A stretch of 37,297 bases of DNA from Morganella morganii H1r (GTDB lineage Bacteria > Pseudomonadota > Gammaproteobacteria > Enterobacterales > Enterobacteriaceae): assembly GCF_000633515.1 (NCBI RefSeq), contig NZ_AYMP01000038.1:1-37297 (forward strand), given 5' to 3'. This document shows, one piece after another, positions 1 through 10,203 of this stretch; position 1 is the stretch's first letter; each line of letters starts with the position of its first letter. The notes beneath the pieces are model-generated. The model saw only the letters and a list, made by a program, of their open reading frames with translations, was not told where the DNA came from and made no database searches. A program made the position numbers and the translations under genes.

Positions 1-12
1 CCAGCCCCTTCG

Positions 13-18
13 AGTCAA
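13..18 (-). promoter_or_regulatory. rRNA operon P2 promoter, -35 element only
   Basis: TTGACT on the minus strand (18-13) lies about 100 bp downstream of P1, as the P2 -35 box does in E. coli rrn operons, where the sequence is TTGACTC. The -10 box and the box A antitermination site fall outside the window, so the call rests on spacing and the hexamer. Confidence 0.65.
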
Positions 19-97
19 GCAATAATTTCTTATTTGCCGTTCTCTTTTTTCCTGCCGGACCGCGTGTTAGCGCGTTGTTCCGTGTCAGTGGAGGTGC

Positions 98-146
98 ATT
101 ATAGGGAGTCGCTTTCAGAAGACAAGTGTTTATTTCAACTTTTTTT
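98..146 (-). promoter_or_regulatory. rRNA operon P1 promoter with UP element
   Basis: Reading leftward, a -35 hexamer TTGTCT (125-120) and a perfect -10 TATAAT (103-98) are separated by 16 bp, the unusual spacer of enterobacterial rrn P1 promoters. An A+T-rich stretch at about 127-146 fits the UP element. Just downstream, 96-75 reads CACCTCCACTGACACGGAAC, nearly the conserved start region of E. coli rrn operons. hemG is also next to rrnA in E. coli. The 16S gene itself lies beyond the window edge. Confidence 0.9.
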
Positions 147-206
147 CTGTTCGCCACTTTTTTCACCACAACGGTGTTTTATCCGGCAAAATCCCGGTGA
201 TTTGCT

Positions 207-731
207 TTAAATCTGAACAAACTCAGCAGCAAAGGCTTCAACCTGCTGCCAATCCGTGTATTCCACCTCTTTGGTGGTATCCGTTTCACCTTTTGTCATT
301 TTCATAATCAGGCGGATCATCATGCGGTCAAACCAGCCGTAACGCGGATATAGCAATGCCCCGGCGAATACCGTACAGACGGTCGGCTTCCAGGGGGTTG
401 CGGCCAGAAACTTCCGGACATACACATTTGTCTCCGGTGTCCGTTTCTCCGGCTTGCGGGCTGTCAGGTTCACACCGAAGAAGGCGGTTTTCATCTGATT
501 CAGCTGCACTGCGTGCAACTTCGCGAATTTATCCAGCGCGCGGTTAAAATGACCGTAGCGGATAGATGCCCCGACCAGCACCTTCTCATACGGTGCCAGA
601 TTCAGCGGCTGATTATCCTGCAAAGAGCGGACATCACACTCTGCCCCTGCTTTGCGCAGATGCAGGGCAATTTCAGTAATGATTTTTTTTGTCTGCCCGT
701 CATGGCCGGAATAAAGCAACAAGTACGACAT
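207..731 (-). CDS. hemG: Protoporphyrinogen IX dehydrogenase (quinone), HemG
   Basis: Flavodoxin-like enzyme of 174 residues that oxidises protoporphyrinogen IX to protoporphyrin IX, the penultimate step of haem synthesis, passing electrons through FMN to membrane quinones. The N-terminal LLLYSGHDGQTKKI is the FMN phosphate-binding loop. The stretches GASIRYGHFN and NLTARKPEKRTPETN are almost those of E. coli HemG (181 aa), including the long-chain flavodoxin insertion with basic and aromatic residues thought to touch the membrane. ATG at 731 has a GGAG ribosome site that overlaps the end of trkH, so it is probably the last gene of the yigZ-trkH-hemG transcript. No convincing T-run terminator separates it from the rRNA promoters. 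Confidence 0.95.
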   Translation of the reverse strand: MSYLLLYSGHDGQTKKIITEIALHLRKAGAECDVRSLQDNQPLNLAPYEKVLVGASIRYGHFNRALDKFAKLHAVQLNQMKTAFFGVNLTARKPEKRTPETNVYVRKFLAATPWKPTVCTVFAGALLYPRYGWFDRMMIRLIMKMTKGETDTTKEVEYTDWQQVEAFAAEFVQI

Positions 732-742
732 GAAACACTCCG

Positions 743-2194
743 TTAATCACGCCAGAACGTCGGCGTCAGCAATACCAGCAAAGTAAAGACTTCCAGACGA
801 CCAAATAACATCGTCACGACAAGGATCCATTTCCCGCCCGGATTCAGGGTAGTAAAGTTCTCACCCAGCGTTCCCAGCCCCGGTCCCAGGTTATTCAGTG
901 TGGTGGCTATCGCAGAGAAAGCGGAAAATTCATCAACACCTGTAGCTATCAGTAACAGCATACTGACCACAAAGACCAGTGCATAGGCGGAGAAGAATCC
1001 CCAGACAGCTTCGATGATTCGTTCCGGTAATGCCCTGCGGCCCAGTTTGATGGTGTAAACCGCATTCGGATGCACGAGGCGTTTCAGCTCACGCGCGCCC
1101 TGAAGGAACAGCAGCATAATGCGGATAACCTTCAGACCACCGCCGGTTGACCCCGCACATCCGCCGACAAATGCCGCACACAGCAGCAGCATCGGCAGGA
1201 ACAGCGGCCATTTATAGAAACTGTCAGTGGAGAACCCGGCTGTTGTCGCCATCGAAACAACCTGGAAAAATGCCTGGTTGAGGGTTTGTCCCTCCGTAGC
1301 ATAGACATCAAACTTCCACAAAACCAACGCACAGATCACGACCAGCACAAGCTGAAGGGAAATAAACATCCTGAATTCCAGGTCACGCCAGTAGACACCC
1401 AGGCTGCGTCCGGTCAGTACTGCAAAGTGCAGGCCATAGTTACAGCCCGAAATCAGCAGGAAAATGGCAATGATGGTATTAATTGCCGGGCTGTTAAAGT
1501 AACCGATACTGGCATCATGAGTGGAAAACCCGCCGATGGCGATAGTGGAGAAGCTGTGGGATATCGCATCAAAAACATCCATTCCTGCAAACCAGAGGGC
1601 AATTGCACAGACGATGGTGAGGAACACATAAATCAGCCAGAGCGTTTTTGCCGTTTCCGCAATCCTCGGGCGCATTTTATTGTCTTTCAGCGGCCCCGGC
1701 ATTTCCGCCCGGTACAGCTGCATTCCCCCGACACCCAGCAGCGGCAGGATAGCAACGGCTAATACGATGATCCCCATCCCGCCCAGCCACTGTAACATCT
1801 GCCGGTAAAATAAAATCGCTTTGGGCAGTGTATCCAGCCCGACCAGTGTGGTGGCACCGGTTGTGGTTAAGCCGGAGAATGATTCAAAAAACGCATCGGT
1901 CACCGACAGGTTCGGGCGCTCAGAAAAAATAAAAGGTAATGCCCCGACACTGCCCAGTACCGTCCAGAACAGCACCACAATCAGAAAACCTTCTTTCGGT
2001 TTTAACTCACTTTTTTTATTGCGGTTCGGTATCCAGAGCAGCAGGCCGATAATCAGTGCCGCCAGAAATGTCTGACTGAATGCTTTACCTGCACCGTCTT
2101 TATAGATGAGCGCCACAATCCCGGGAATGATCATGGTGACAGAAAAAATAATGACGAGTAACCCGACAATACGGGTTATGGCGCGAAAATGCAT
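743..2194 (-). CDS. trkH: Trk system potassium uptake protein TrkH
   Basis: Integral membrane K+ channel subunit of 483 residues, the same length as E. coli TrkH. It works with the cytosolic NAD/ATP-binding gating protein TrkA, which is not in this window. Four pore repeats can be seen from their glycine filters, for example GLTTTGAT near residue 110, IAIGGFSTHD near 220, TTAGFSTDS near 320 and TLNNLGPGLG near 435. The intracellular-loop motif GGCAGSTGGGLKV (about 345-357) is the gate loop of TrkH. Start ATG at 2194 is preceded by GAGGA. It lies 20 bp after yigZ and 11 bp before hemG, so the three are one minus-strand transcription unit, as in E. coli. Confidence 0.96.
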   Translation of the reverse strand: MHFRAITRIVGLLVIIFSVTMIIPGIVALIYKDGAGKAFSQTFLAALIIGLLLWIPNRNKKSELKPKEGFLIVVLFWTVLGSVGALPFIFSERPNLSVTDAFFESFSGLTTTGATTLVGLDTLPKAILFYRQMLQWLGGMGIIVLAVAILPLLGVGGMQLYRAEMPGPLKDNKMRPRIAETAKTLWLIYVFLTIVCAIALWFAGMDVFDAISHSFSTIAIGGFSTHDASIGYFNSPAINTIIAIFLLISGCNYGLHFAVLTGRSLGVYWRDLEFRMFISLQLVLVVICALVLWKFDVYATEGQTLNQAFFQVVSMATTAGFSTDSFYKWPLFLPMLLLCAAFVGGCAGSTGGGLKVIRIMLLFLQGARELKRLVHPNAVYTIKLGRRALPERIIEAVWGFFSAYALVFVVSMLLLIATGVDEFSAFSAIATTLNNLGPGLGTLGENFTTLNPGGKWILVVTMLFGRLEVFTLLVLLTPTFWRD

Positions 2195-2214
2195 TGCAGC
2201 AGAGTCCTCAGAAA

Positions 2215-2841
2215 TCAGTTTCCGGTGGTGTCATCAGGGCATTTAAGCTCAAACATCCCCCGGCTCAGGTCACGTAATTTATCACTAACCTCACTCAGTA
2301 AGGTAGCAGGAATCGAAATACGTAACGTCACATCCGCACCGAAATCACTGTTGATTATCGTGCCATCCACCTGCCGAACCACTAATTCTGCCTGGCTGAT
2401 AAAGCTGTAATCACAGGTTATTTCACATATCACCTGCGGGATTTTGGTTTTCGTCACCAGCAATTTCAGTGCCTGCTGAACCCCGCTGCCGTATGCACGG
2501 ACCAGCCCGCCGGTGCCTAATTTTATTCCGCCGAAATAGCGGACAACCACCGCCGTAATTTCCCCGATGCCGCTGCCGAGCAGCGGTGCAATCATCGGTT
2601 TACCGGCTGTTCCGGTCGGTTCACCGTCATCGGAAAATCCCAGTTGCTGCGAATCATCCGGACGCCCCGCAACAAATGCCCAGCAATGGTGCCGGGCATC
2701 GGGGTATTCATCTTTGACAGACCGGATAAATTGCTTTGCTTCATCCACCCCGTCTGTATGCTGCAACAGGGTGATGAAACGGCTTTTTTTTATCTCTTCA
2801 GTAAACGTAACCGGCTCAGCCGGTATAAGGTACGATTTCAT
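2215..2841 (-). CDS. yigZ: YigZ, IMPACT-family protein
   Basis: Protein of 208 residues (E. coli YigZ 204) with the two-domain IMPACT architecture. The N-terminal UPF0029 domain is marked by EEIKKSRFITLLQH, DEYPDARHHCWAF, FSDDGEPTGTAGKPM and YFGGIKLGTGGLVRAYG. The C-terminal ferredoxin-like DUF1949 domain starts near residue 140. The eukaryotic homologue IMPACT competes for binding to Gcn1; the role of the bacterial protein is not established, although the C-terminal fold resembles RNA-binding domains. The start ATG shares its first base with the last base of the pepQ stop codon (TAATG), so it is translationally coupled to pepQ. Confidence 0.93.
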   Translation of the reverse strand: MKSYLIPAEPVTFTEEIKKSRFITLLQHTDGVDEAKQFIRSVKDEYPDARHHCWAFVAGRPDDSQQLGFSDDGEPTGTAGKPMIAPLLGSGIGEITAVVVRYFGGIKLGTGGLVRAYGSGVQQALKLLVTKTKIPQVICEITCDYSFISQAELVVRQVDGTIINSDFGADVTLRISIPATLLSEVSDKLRDLSRGMFELKCPDDTTGN

Positions 2842-4175
2842 TAGGGCAGATTCAGATCCCGCGTCATATTTTCCACACTGTTGTCATGGATGATAATGTT
2901 ATCTTCAATGCGGATGCCGCCACAAGGTTTAAACTGCTCAATACGTTTCCAGTCAAAGTGCTGACTGAACTTACCTTCACGCCACGGTGCCAGCAGAGAT
3001 TCAATAAAATACAGTCCAGGCTCGATGGTCAGCACCATACGCGGCTCCAGAATACGGGTGCAGCGCAGGAACGGATACATTGCCGGTGCTGCCAGATGTT
3101 CTCCCTGATCATTCTGCATAAACCCGGCAGCATCATGAACCTGAAGACCCAGCGGATGGCCAAGCCCATGCGGCAGGAACGGTGTGGTTACCCCTTCACT
3201 GACCATCGCTTCCTCAGACATCCCGGTGATGATCTTATGTTTTTTCAGCAGCTTCGCGATGCGGTGATGCATCTGAATATGGTAATCGGTGTAACGGATC
3301 CCGGCTTTAATATCACTGATCAGTGACTGCTGCTCATCATTCAGATCAGAGACCAGTTGTGCGAAATCACTATCAGCATCCGCAGCATACGTCCGCGTTA
3401 AATCTGCGGCATAACCATTGAACTCCGCACCGGCATCGATCAGGAAGCTGTGCCGTGTATGCGGTGACTTTTTATTCAGTTTGGTGTAGTGCAGAACAGC
3501 GGCGTTTTCATTAATAGCAACAATATTGTCATACGGCACATCAGTATCACGATGGCCGGTTGCCATCAGATACGCCATATTGATATCAAATTCACTCAGG
3601 CCGGATAAAAATGCCTCGTGGGCGGCAAGATGCCCGTTAACCGCCATTTTCTGTGCTTCACGCATGCAGACCAGTTCATAATCTGTTTTATATGAACGAT
3701 GAAACGCAAAGAAATCCAGCACCGCTTTCGGGTTAATATGATTGCTGCTGATCCCCAGCGCTGCGGCACGATCGGTATCCGGCCCGATATAGGCAGTGCG
3801 GGTTTTATCCTGTGATGCCAGCATGGAGGCAATATCACCGGCATTCTTCAGATGGATAACCTCAACATCGTTTGTCCAGTAAGAAGAAGGTAACGCTTCG
3901 ACACTGTGCCAGTAATCAACCGGAGAATAGAACCATAATTTCGGTTTATTCACACCATCAGTCCACAACCAGCAATGCGGTACATCAGTTACCGGCACCC
4001 ATGCTTTAAAATGCACGTTACTTTTAAAGGGATAGTCACGATCATCGAGAAAAATACGTATCGGTTCACCGGAGTGGATCAGTAACGAGTCCAGTTTCTC
4101 ACGCGCAAGAATATCGCGGGTACGCTGTAATAATGTTGCGATGTGCTCACGGTAGAGGGATGCCATTTTTTCCAT
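2841..4175 (-). CDS. pepQ: Xaa-Pro dipeptidase (prolidase) PepQ
   Basis: Cytosolic metallopeptidase of the pita-bread (M24B) family that hydrolyses dipeptides with C-terminal proline. The 444-residue product matches E. coli PepQ (443) from [15 protein letters not shown] onward. Metal-binding residues are visible in [16 protein letters not shown] (two Asp), HGLGHPLG (His), LTIEPGLYF (Glu) and GIRIEDN (Glu). The open frame extends 15 codons further upstream, but ATG at 4175 has an AAGG site (4188-4185) at good spacing and aligns with the family start. It is transcribed divergently from fadB and coupled to yigZ by the overlapping TAATG. Confidence 0.95.
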   Translation of the reverse strand: MEKMASLYREHIATLLQRTRDILAREKLDSLLIHSGEPIRIFLDDRDYPFKSNVHFKAWVPVTDVPHCWLWTDGVNKPKLWFYSPVDYWHSVEALPSSYWTNDVEVIHLKNAGDIASMLASQDKTRTAYIGPDTDRAAALGISSNHINPKAVLDFFAFHRSYKTDYELVCMREAQKMAVNGHLAAHEAFLSGLSEFDINMAYLMATGHRDTDVPYDNIVAINENAAVLHYTKLNKKSPHTRHSFLIDAGAEFNGYAADLTRTYAADADSDFAQLVSDLNDEQQSLISDIKAGIRYTDYHIQMHHRIAKLLKKHKIITGMSEEAMVSEGVTTPFLPHGLGHPLGLQVHDAAGFMQNDQGEHLAAPAMYPFLRCTRILEPRMVLTIEPGLYFIESLLAPWREGKFSQHFDWKRIEQFKPCGGIRIEDNIIIHDNSVENMTRDLNLP

Positions 4176-4397
4176 GGGAATTAACCTTTTTTCATTATGA
4201 TAGTGACAAAAGCTTAGCATGATCTCCGCGATGATGGATATGGCAGGCTATGTCATCCCGGTTATTTACCGGGAATCTTCGGCGCGTCACGACGTTTTTC
4301 TTTTCTGTTTCTGCATATTGAGACATTTTGCGTGATCTTCAGCGCAAAAAATCATCATTTCATTTGCTTTCGTTAACAAAAAAATCACAATTACCTC

Positions 4398-4414
4398 ATC
4401 TGGTCATACCACAT
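4398..4414 (+). promoter_or_regulatory. FadR operator of fadBA
   Basis: ATCTGGTCATACCACAT is a near match to the E. coli fadB FadR site ATCTGGTACGACCAGAT, with identical left arm and an almost complete right arm. It lies 49 bp before the fadB start in the pepQ-fadB divergent region. FadR represses fad genes until long-chain acyl-CoA binds it. This supports fatty-acid control of fadBA; the exact -35/-10 boxes are not clear. Confidence 0.8.
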
Positions 4415-4462
4415 GGTGTTCTCATCCTTTACCGGAGCGATGCGATATTTAAGGAGAACCGT

Positions 4463-6640
4463 ATGCTTTATCACAGTGAATCAATAAAGGTCAGCTGGGA
4501 AAAAGAGGGAATTGCAAAACTTGTTTTTGATGCGCAGGGAGCCATAAATAAACTGGATACCCGGACAATTGCCTCACTGGATGAAGCCGTTGCCTGCCTT
4601 GAACAAACATCACAGCTGAAAGGCCTGATTATTACCTCCGCCAAAGAGAGCTTTATCCTGGGCGCGGATATTACAGAATTTCTGACTCTGTTTAATGCAC
4701 CGGCTGAACAACTCACTGAATGGCTGAATTTTGCCAACCGGTTGTTTAACCGGATTGAAGATCTGCCCGTGCCGACCGTCACCGCACTGAGGAAATTTAC
4801 ACTCGGCGGAGGATGTGAGTGCGCACTGACAACAGACTACCGCCTCGCCACTGACGATCTGCGTATCGGCCTGCCGGAAACCAAACTCGGGATAATGCCG
4901 GGCTTCGGCGGCTCAGTCCGTCTGCCCCGCCTGATTGGCTGCGATAATGCTCTTGAACTGATCACACAGGGAAAAATCGTGACTGCCGGTGAAGCACTGA
5001 AACTCGGTCTGGCTGACGGCATTGTGCAGGATGATGAACTGATTAACGGCTCACTGATACTGCTGGAACAGGCTATCAGTGGCCGGATGGACTGGCAGGC
5101 ACGGCGGAGGCAGAAAAAAGCGGCGTTACAATTACGCTCAGCAGAACTGCAGATGAGTTTAATCACAGCCAAAGCCCTTGTCCGGCAAAAAGCAGGTAAA
5201 CATTACCCCGCGCCGATGGCTGCGGTAAACAGCATTGAGTCCGGAGCCGGATTACCCCGTGATGAGGCATTACTCTGCGAAACGGCTCATTTTGTTCCGC
5301 TGACCCGGACACTCACCGCCGGGGCTCTGGTTTCACTTTTCCTGAATGAACAATATGTTAAAGGTCTTACCCGCCGGCAGACCGCGTTACGTGATGCACC
5401 GGAACACGCTGCCGTTATCGGCGCAGGTATTATGGGTGGCGGTATTGCTTATCAGTCAGCTTACAGCGGCATTCCGGTATACCTGAAAGATATTCAGCCT
5501 GCAGCCCTGCAGGCCGGTATTGATGAAACGGTAAAGCTGCTGGAAAAACAGTGTCAGTCAGGAAAAATGACACTGGTTCAGGCCGCCGGGATACGCGCCG
5601 CTATCCACCCCGTCCGCCATGATAATGAACTCAGTGACTGCGATATTGTGGTTGAAGCGGTTGTTGAGAACAAAGCCATCAAACAAAAAGTGCTGGCCGA
5701 TATTGAACAACAGGTCAGCGAACACTGTATTCTGACATCAAATACTTCTTCGATCCCTGTCAGTGAACTGGCTCAGGCGCTGAAACGCCCGCACAATTTC
5801 TGCGGAATGCATTTTTTCAATCCCGTACCTAAAATGCCGCTGGTTGAAGTAATCCGGGGAGAGAAAACCTCAGACGACACAATCGCCGCTGTGGTGCACT
5901 ATGCCCACAAAATGGGAAAAACCCCCGTTGTGGTGGGGGATTGCCCTGGGTTTTTTATCAACCGCGTACTGTTTCCGTATCTGAACGCGTTTTCTCTGCT
6001 GGTGTCCGCCGGTGCGGATATTAAAGCTGTGGATCGTGTGATGGAACAGGAATTCGGCTGGCCGATGGGACCGGCGCTGCTGCTCGATGTTGTCGGGCTG
6101 GATACCGCCAATCATGTACAGCATGTGATGGCTGAGGGCTATCCGGAACGGATGGTCGTTGAAGAGCGCAATGTCATCAGTCTGTTTGCCGGACTGAAAC
6201 GACTGGGGCAGAAAAGCCGTCTCGGGTTTTACCGCCATACTGATGACGGCAAAGGCCGCCTGCAGAAACAGCCCGATGAACAGCTCGAAGAAGTACTTGC
6301 ACCGCTGGGACGCACGCCCCGTGACTTTACGGCAGACGAGATTATCGACCGTCTGATGATTCCGATGGTGAACGAGGTTATCCGCTGCTACGAGGAAGGC
6401 ATAATCAGCAGCCCGGCCGAAGCAGACCTGGCGCTGGTTTACGGTCTTGGCTTTCCGCCGTTCCGGGGCGGTATTTTCCGTTATCTGGATGATACCGGCA
6501 CCCGCGCTTTCTGTGAAAAAGCAGAGCAATACAGCGCACTGAGTCCGCTTTATGCCATTCCGGACAGTCTGCAGGCACATGCTGTTAATAACACACCTTA
6601 TTATCCGCAACCGGATAGTCACCTTGTTACTGCACAGTGA
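4463..6640 (+). CDS. fadB: Fatty acid oxidation complex subunit alpha FadB
   Basis: Multifunctional beta-oxidation protein of 725 residues (E. coli 729) with N-terminal enoyl-CoA hydratase/isomerase and C-terminal L-3-hydroxyacyl-CoA dehydrogenase; it forms an alpha2beta2 complex with FadA. Hydratase glutamates E119 (GGGCE) and E139 (LPET) are in the E. coli positions. The NAD loop is [11 protein letters not shown] and the dehydrogenase catalytic His is H450 in CGMHFFNPV. One oddity is that the crotonase motif, normally NG-x-A-LGGG, reads [10 protein letters not shown] (residues 108-117). ATG 4463 with AAGGAG (4451-4456) is chosen over an upstream TTG extension of 45 codons, which has no homology support. 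fadA follows 7 bp later. Confidence 0.96.
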   Translation: MLYHSESIKVSWEKEGIAKLVFDAQGAINKLDTRTIASLDEAVACLEQTSQLKGLIITSAKESFILGADITEFLTLFNAPAEQLTEWLNFANRLFNRIEDLPVPTVTALRKFTLGGGCECALTTDYRLATDDLRIGLPETKLGIMPGFGGSVRLPRLIGCDNALELITQGKIVTAGEALKLGLADGIVQDDELINGSLILLEQAISGRMDWQARRRQKKAALQLRSAELQMSLITAKALVRQKAGKHYPAPMAAVNSIESGAGLPRDEALLCETAHFVPLTRTLTAGALVSLFLNEQYVKGLTRRQTALRDAPEHAAVIGAGIMGGGIAYQSAYSGIPVYLKDIQPAALQAGIDETVKLLEKQCQSGKMTLVQAAGIRAAIHPVRHDNELSDCDIVVEAVVENKAIKQKVLADIEQQVSEHCILTSNTSSIPVSELAQALKRPHNFCGMHFFNPVPKMPLVEVIRGEKTSDDTIAAVVHYAHKMGKTPVVVGDCPGFFINRVLFPYLNAFSLLVSAGADIKAVDRVMEQEFGWPMGPALLLDVVGLDTANHVQHVMAEGYPERMVVEERNVISLFAGLKRLGQKSRLGFYRHTDDGKGRLQKQPDEQLEEVLAPLGRTPRDFTADEIIDRLMIPMVNEVIRCYEEGIISSPAEADLALVYGLGFPPFRGGIFRYLDDTGTRAFCEKAEQYSALSPLYAIPDSLQAHAVNNTPYYPQPDSHLVTAQ

Positions 6641-6647
6641 GGTTTAT

Positions 6648-7814
6648 ATGGAAAAAGTCATGATAATTGATGGTCTCCGCACCTCAATGGGACGTTCAAA
6701 AAACGGTATTTTCCGGCATGTGCGGGCAGAAACTCTCTCGGCAGAAGTGATGAGTTCGGTGATAAAACGTAACAATATCAATGCGGCTGATATTGATGAC
6801 ATTATCTGGGGGTGTGTGCAGCAGACCGGGGAACAGGGGTTTAATATCGCCCGTCATGCCGCCCTGCTGACAGATATTCCGCATACGGTGCCGGCGGTTA
6901 CCGTTAACCGCCTGTGCGGTTCATCAATGCAGGCCCTGCATGATGCCACCCGTCTGATTCAGACCGGTGACGGCAAACTGGCACTTGCAGGAGGCGTTGA
7001 ACATATGGGTCATATCCCGATGACACACGGTATCGATATCAACCCCGCCGCCGCACTGCACACCGCCAAAGCGTCCGGCATGATGGGACTGACAGCCGAA
7101 GCACTGGCGCGGCAATTTTCTGTCAGCCGTGAGTCACAGGATGAATTTGCTCTGCGTTCACATCAGCGGGCCGCACAGGCATTCCGGGATAACAGATTCA
7201 GCCGTGAAATCCATCCGGTTCAGGGGCATAACCAGGCCGGAGTACCTGTCATTGTCACCCGGGATGAAACCGTCCGCGATAACGGCAGTCTTGCTGAGCT
7301 GGTCGCATTGCGTCCGGTGTTTGATCCGGTCAGCGGTACGGTCACCGCCGGTAATTCCTCCGCAATTTCAGATGGTGCCTCAGTAACGCTGCTGGCCGGG
7401 GAGCACTATGCCCGTGAGCATGGTTTATCTCCGCGGGCAGTGATACGGGCAATGAGTGTTACCGGCTGTGAACCGGCACTGATGGGGTACGGCCCGGTAC
7501 AGGCAACACAGGCAGTTCTGAAAAAGGCCGGGCTGACGCTGGCAGATATTGATGTTATCGAACTGAACGAAGCCTTTGCGGCACAGGCACTTGCCTGCCT
7601 GAAGGGTATGGGATTATCCGACTGTTATGATGACAAAGTGAATCTGCATGGCGGCGCGATTGCTCTCGGGCACCCGCTCGGCTGTTCCGGCACCCGGATC
7701 ATTAATTCACTGCTGACAGTCATGGAGCAGCGGGATGCACAATTCGGGCTGGCAACGATGTGTATTGGTTTTGGTCAGGGGATAGCAACCGTGATTGAAC
7801 GTGTCCGTGGCTGA
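6648..7814 (+). CDS. fadA: 3-ketoacyl-CoA thiolase FadA
   Basis: Beta subunit of the fatty-acid oxidation complex, 388 residues (E. coli 387). It cleaves 3-ketoacyl-CoA with CoA to acetyl-CoA and a shortened acyl-CoA. Active-site residues are C90 in VNRLCGSS, H342 in [10 protein letters not shown] and C372 in MCIGFGQG; the NEAFAAQ motif near residue 305 is also present. ATG 6648 follows the fadB stop by 7 bp with a GAGG site inside the end of fadB, so the two are co-expressed. The frame is open further upstream inside fadB, but the homologous start is [16 protein letters not shown] terminator lies about 110 bp downstream. Confidence 0.96.
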   Translation: MEKVMIIDGLRTSMGRSKNGIFRHVRAETLSAEVMSSVIKRNNINAADIDDIIWGCVQQTGEQGFNIARHAALLTDIPHTVPAVTVNRLCGSSMQALHDATRLIQTGDGKLALAGGVEHMGHIPMTHGIDINPAAALHTAKASGMMGLTAEALARQFSVSRESQDEFALRSHQRAAQAFRDNRFSREIHPVQGHNQAGVPVIVTRDETVRDNGSLAELVALRPVFDPVSGTVTAGNSSAISDGASVTLLAGEHYAREHGLSPRAVIRAMSVTGCEPALMGYGPVQATQAVLKKAGLTLADIDVIELNEAFAAQALACLKGMGLSDCYDDKVNLHGGAIALGHPLGCSGTRIINSLLTVMEQRDAQFGLATMCIGFGQGIATVIERVRG

Positions 7815-7836
7815 TCACTGAGAACGTTATAAATAA

Positions 7837-7880
7837 CAGCGACGTTTTCTGCTTCATCTCACCACACAAGAACGTCGCTG
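7837..7880. repeat. Inverted repeat downstream of fadA
   Basis: CAGCGACGTT (7837-7846) and AACGTCGCTG (7871-7880) form a perfect 10-bp inverted repeat with a 24-base spacer in the 3' untranslated region of fadBA. No T-run follows, so it is not an intrinsic terminator. It could stabilise the fadBA mRNA 3' end or be a small dispersed repeat. Confidence 0.6.
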
Positions 7881-7921
7881 ACACTGCTTTAACCGTTTGG
7901 CTGACCTGTTATCAGCATTCT

Positions 7922-7949
7922 CCCGCCGTCAGGGGGCGGGATTTTCTTT
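7922..7949 (+). terminator. Intrinsic terminator of fadBA
   Basis: Stem CCCGCC (7922-7927) with GGCGGG (7935-7940), a 7-base loop, then ATTTTCTTT. It points away from fadA and overlaps the last codons of the convergent fre gene. Confidence 0.8.
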
Positions 7950-8649
7950 AAATAAACTCGAATGCATCACCAAACAGGTGATCGGCATCCGCACCGCGCT
8001 CCTGGCAGAAACGCTCACGGGCGATTTTGGCCATTTCAAAACGTCCGGCAATATAGATGTCTTTTCCGGCCAGCGAACCAAAATCATCCAGAACCGCGCT
8101 GAGCACAGTACCGGTTCGACCGCGCCAGGTATCATCCGGCTGTTCAACAACAGGGATAATTTTCAGGTTCGGATGTGTTTCGGCGAGCGCCTGCAATTCA
8201 CCAAGGTCATAGAGATAAACATGCTCTCTGGCACCCCAGTAAAATGTGATGTCACGCTGCGGATTTTCTTCCAGTGCCGCCAGCAGAACAGAACGGGTGT
8301 AAGAAAAACCGGTTCCTCCGGCAATCAGGAGCATCGGTGCGTCACTGTTTTCCCGGAACCAGGCGTTGCCGTGCGGGATATCAATGGTCACCCGCCGGTT
8401 ATCCAGGATCCGATCCATCACCGCCATCGCATAAAGATTAAATTCGGATGCACCGATGTGCAGCTCAATTTCCTGCCGGGATGACGGCGCGGATGCCATT
8501 GAGAACGGGCGTTTGTCCCGTTCATCCATCACTACCATCAGGTATTGCCCGGCTTTGAATGAAAAATCACCATCCGGTAATAATTTTATGCGGTATACCG
8601 TATCCGTTATAGATTCAACAGAGGTAACTTTGCAGTTTAACGTTGCCAT
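7948..8649 (-). CDS. fre: NAD(P)H-flavin reductase Fre
   Basis: Cytosolic flavin oxidoreductase of 233 residues, the same length as E. coli Fre. It reduces free flavins with NAD(P)H. This supports reactivation of ribonucleotide reductase and, as known for UbiX/UbiD partners, supply of reduced FMN for prenylated-FMN synthesis. The flavin-binding motif is DKRPFSMAS, the nucleotide-binding motif is [12 protein letters not shown], and the C-terminus GDAFEFI is characteristic. ATG 8649 with a GAGGGAG site is preferred to a TTG four codons upstream. The gene begins 8 bp after ubiD stops, so the two are co-transcribed. Confidence 0.95.
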   Translation of the reverse strand: MATLNCKVTSVESITDTVYRIKLLPDGDFSFKAGQYLMVVMDERDKRPFSMASAPSSRQEIELHIGASEFNLYAMAVMDRILDNRRVTIDIPHGNAWFRENSDAPMLLIAGGTGFSYTRSVLLAALEENPQRDITFYWGAREHVYLYDLGELQALAETHPNLKIIPVVEQPDDTWRGRTGTVLSAVLDDFGSLAGKDIYIAGRFEMAKIARERFCQERGADADHLFGDAFEFI

Positions 8650-8657
8650 GTGCTCCC

Positions 8658-10130
8658 TCAATTATCGAGAATATGTAATTCGTCCCATATGGCGTCAACA
8701 CGCTGTCTGACTTCATCGGTCATAACAATCGGTTTGCCCCACTCGCGCGAGGTTTCGCCGGGCCATTTATTTGTTGCATCCAGTCCCATCTTCGACCCCA
8801 GCCCCGATACCGGAGATGCAAAATCGAGATAGTCAATCGGGGTATTTTCCATCATGACAGTGTCCCGGGCCGGATCCATCCGGGTCGTGATCGCCCAGAT
8901 CACATCATTCCAGTCACGGGCATTGATATCATCATCGCAGACAATGACAAATTTAGTGTACATAAATTGCCGTAAATACGACCAGACTCCCATCATGACC
9001 CGCTTTGCATGTCCCGCATACTGCTTTTTCATGGTGACAACGGCCAGGCGGTATGAACACCCTTCCGGCGGCAGATAAAAATCGACAATTTCAGGAAACT
9101 GTTTCTGCAGGATCGGCACCAGCACTTCATTCAGTGCCACACCCAGAGTTGCCGGTTCATCCGGCGGACGGCCGGTATAGGTTGAGTGATAGATAGGTTC
9201 ATCACGCTGGGTAATATGTGTGACCGTAAAGACAGGGAAATCATCCACTTCATTATAATAACCGGTATGATCCCCGTACGGCCCTTCCGGTGCGGTTTCA
9301 CCCGGCTCAATATACCCTTCAAGAATAATTTCAGCCCCGGCAGGAACTTCCAGGTTATTAGAAATGCATTTCACCACTTCGGATTTATTACCGCGCAGTA
9401 ACCCTGCAAAGGCGTACTCGGACAAGGTATCCGGAACCGGCGTCACCGCGCCGAGAATTGTTGCAGGATCAGCACCCAGCGCCACTGCAACCGGGAAACG
9501 TTCTCCCGGGTGTGCCTGACACCATTCCTGAAAATCGAGTGCGCCGCCGCGATGCGATAACCAGCGCATAATCAGTTTATTTTTCCCCAGCACCTGCTGG
9601 CGGTAAATGCCCAAATTCTGGCGATCTTTAAACGGCCCGCGGGTGACGGTCAGTCCCCAGGTAATCAGCGGTGCCGCATCATCCGGCCAGCAGTGCATCA
9701 CCGGGATTTTTGTCAGATCCACATCATCGCCGGTGAAAACATGCGTCTGACACGGCGCGGAGCTCAGCCGCTTGGTCGGCATATTGAGAACCTGCTTAAA
9801 CTTCGGCAGCTTATCGATAAGATCACGGAACCCTTTCGGCGGATCCGGTTCTTTCAGGAAAGCCAGCAGTTTACCGACATCATGCAATGCTTTGACATCC
9901 TCCTGCCCCATTCCCATCGCAACCCGTTTGGTTGTGCCGAACAGATTACAGAGCACCGGCATTGAATAACCTTTCGGATTTTCAAACAACAATGCAGGGC
10001 CGCCCGCACGCAGTGTGCGATCAGCAATTTCCGTCATTTCGAGGTAAGGATCGACTTCAGTTTTGATCCGTTTAAGCTCGCCCTGACTTTCCAGAATGGT
10101 GAGAAAATCTCTCAGGTCCCGATATTTCAT
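8658..10130 (-). CDS. ubiD: 4-hydroxy-3-polyprenylbenzoate decarboxylase UbiD
   Basis: Prenylated-FMN-dependent decarboxylase of 490 residues (E. coli 497) that removes the carboxyl group of octaprenyl-4-hydroxybenzoate in ubiquinone synthesis. Family landmarks are [22 protein letters not shown] at the start (only the first part is needed for identification), the cofactor region [15 protein letters not shown] near 175-190, and the acidic active-site loop [12 protein letters not shown] near 275-290. Cofactor supply comes from UbiX, not encoded here. fre lies directly downstream and pepE upstream, on the same strand, with a 73-bp gap before ubiD. Confidence 0.95.
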   Translation of the reverse strand: MKYRDLRDFLTILESQGELKRIKTEVDPYLEMTEIADRTLRAGGPALLFENPKGYSMPVLCNLFGTTKRVAMGMGQEDVKALHDVGKLLAFLKEPDPPKGFRDLIDKLPKFKQVLNMPTKRLSSAPCQTHVFTGDDVDLTKIPVMHCWPDDAAPLITWGLTVTRGPFKDRQNLGIYRQQVLGKNKLIMRWLSHRGGALDFQEWCQAHPGERFPVAVALGADPATILGAVTPVPDTLSEYAFAGLLRGNKSEVVKCISNNLEVPAGAEIILEGYIEPGETAPEGPYGDHTGYYNEVDDFPVFTVTHITQRDEPIYHSTYTGRPPDEPATLGVALNEVLVPILQKQFPEIVDFYLPPEGCSYRLAVVTMKKQYAGHAKRVMMGVWSYLRQFMYTKFVIVCDDDINARDWNDVIWAITTRMDPARDTVMMENTPIDYLDFASPVSGLGSKMGLDATNKWPGETSREWGKPIVMTDEVRQRVDAIWDELHILDN

Positions 10131-10203
10131 TATGTTATTAATCTGTCAGCAGGTGGAAGGGACTCTATTATAGGAATCCCGCCCACTGTTACAAGTACAG
10201 GGA

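Noticed and set aside
160-206. Intrinsic terminator after hemG
   Set aside because: CCGG-GATTTTG-CCGG can fold, but only four base pairs form and no T-run follows.
5870-6622. 250-codon open frame antisense to fadB
   Set aside because: It lies wholly inside fadB on the opposite strand and shows no domain; the sense frame is a clear full-length enzyme.
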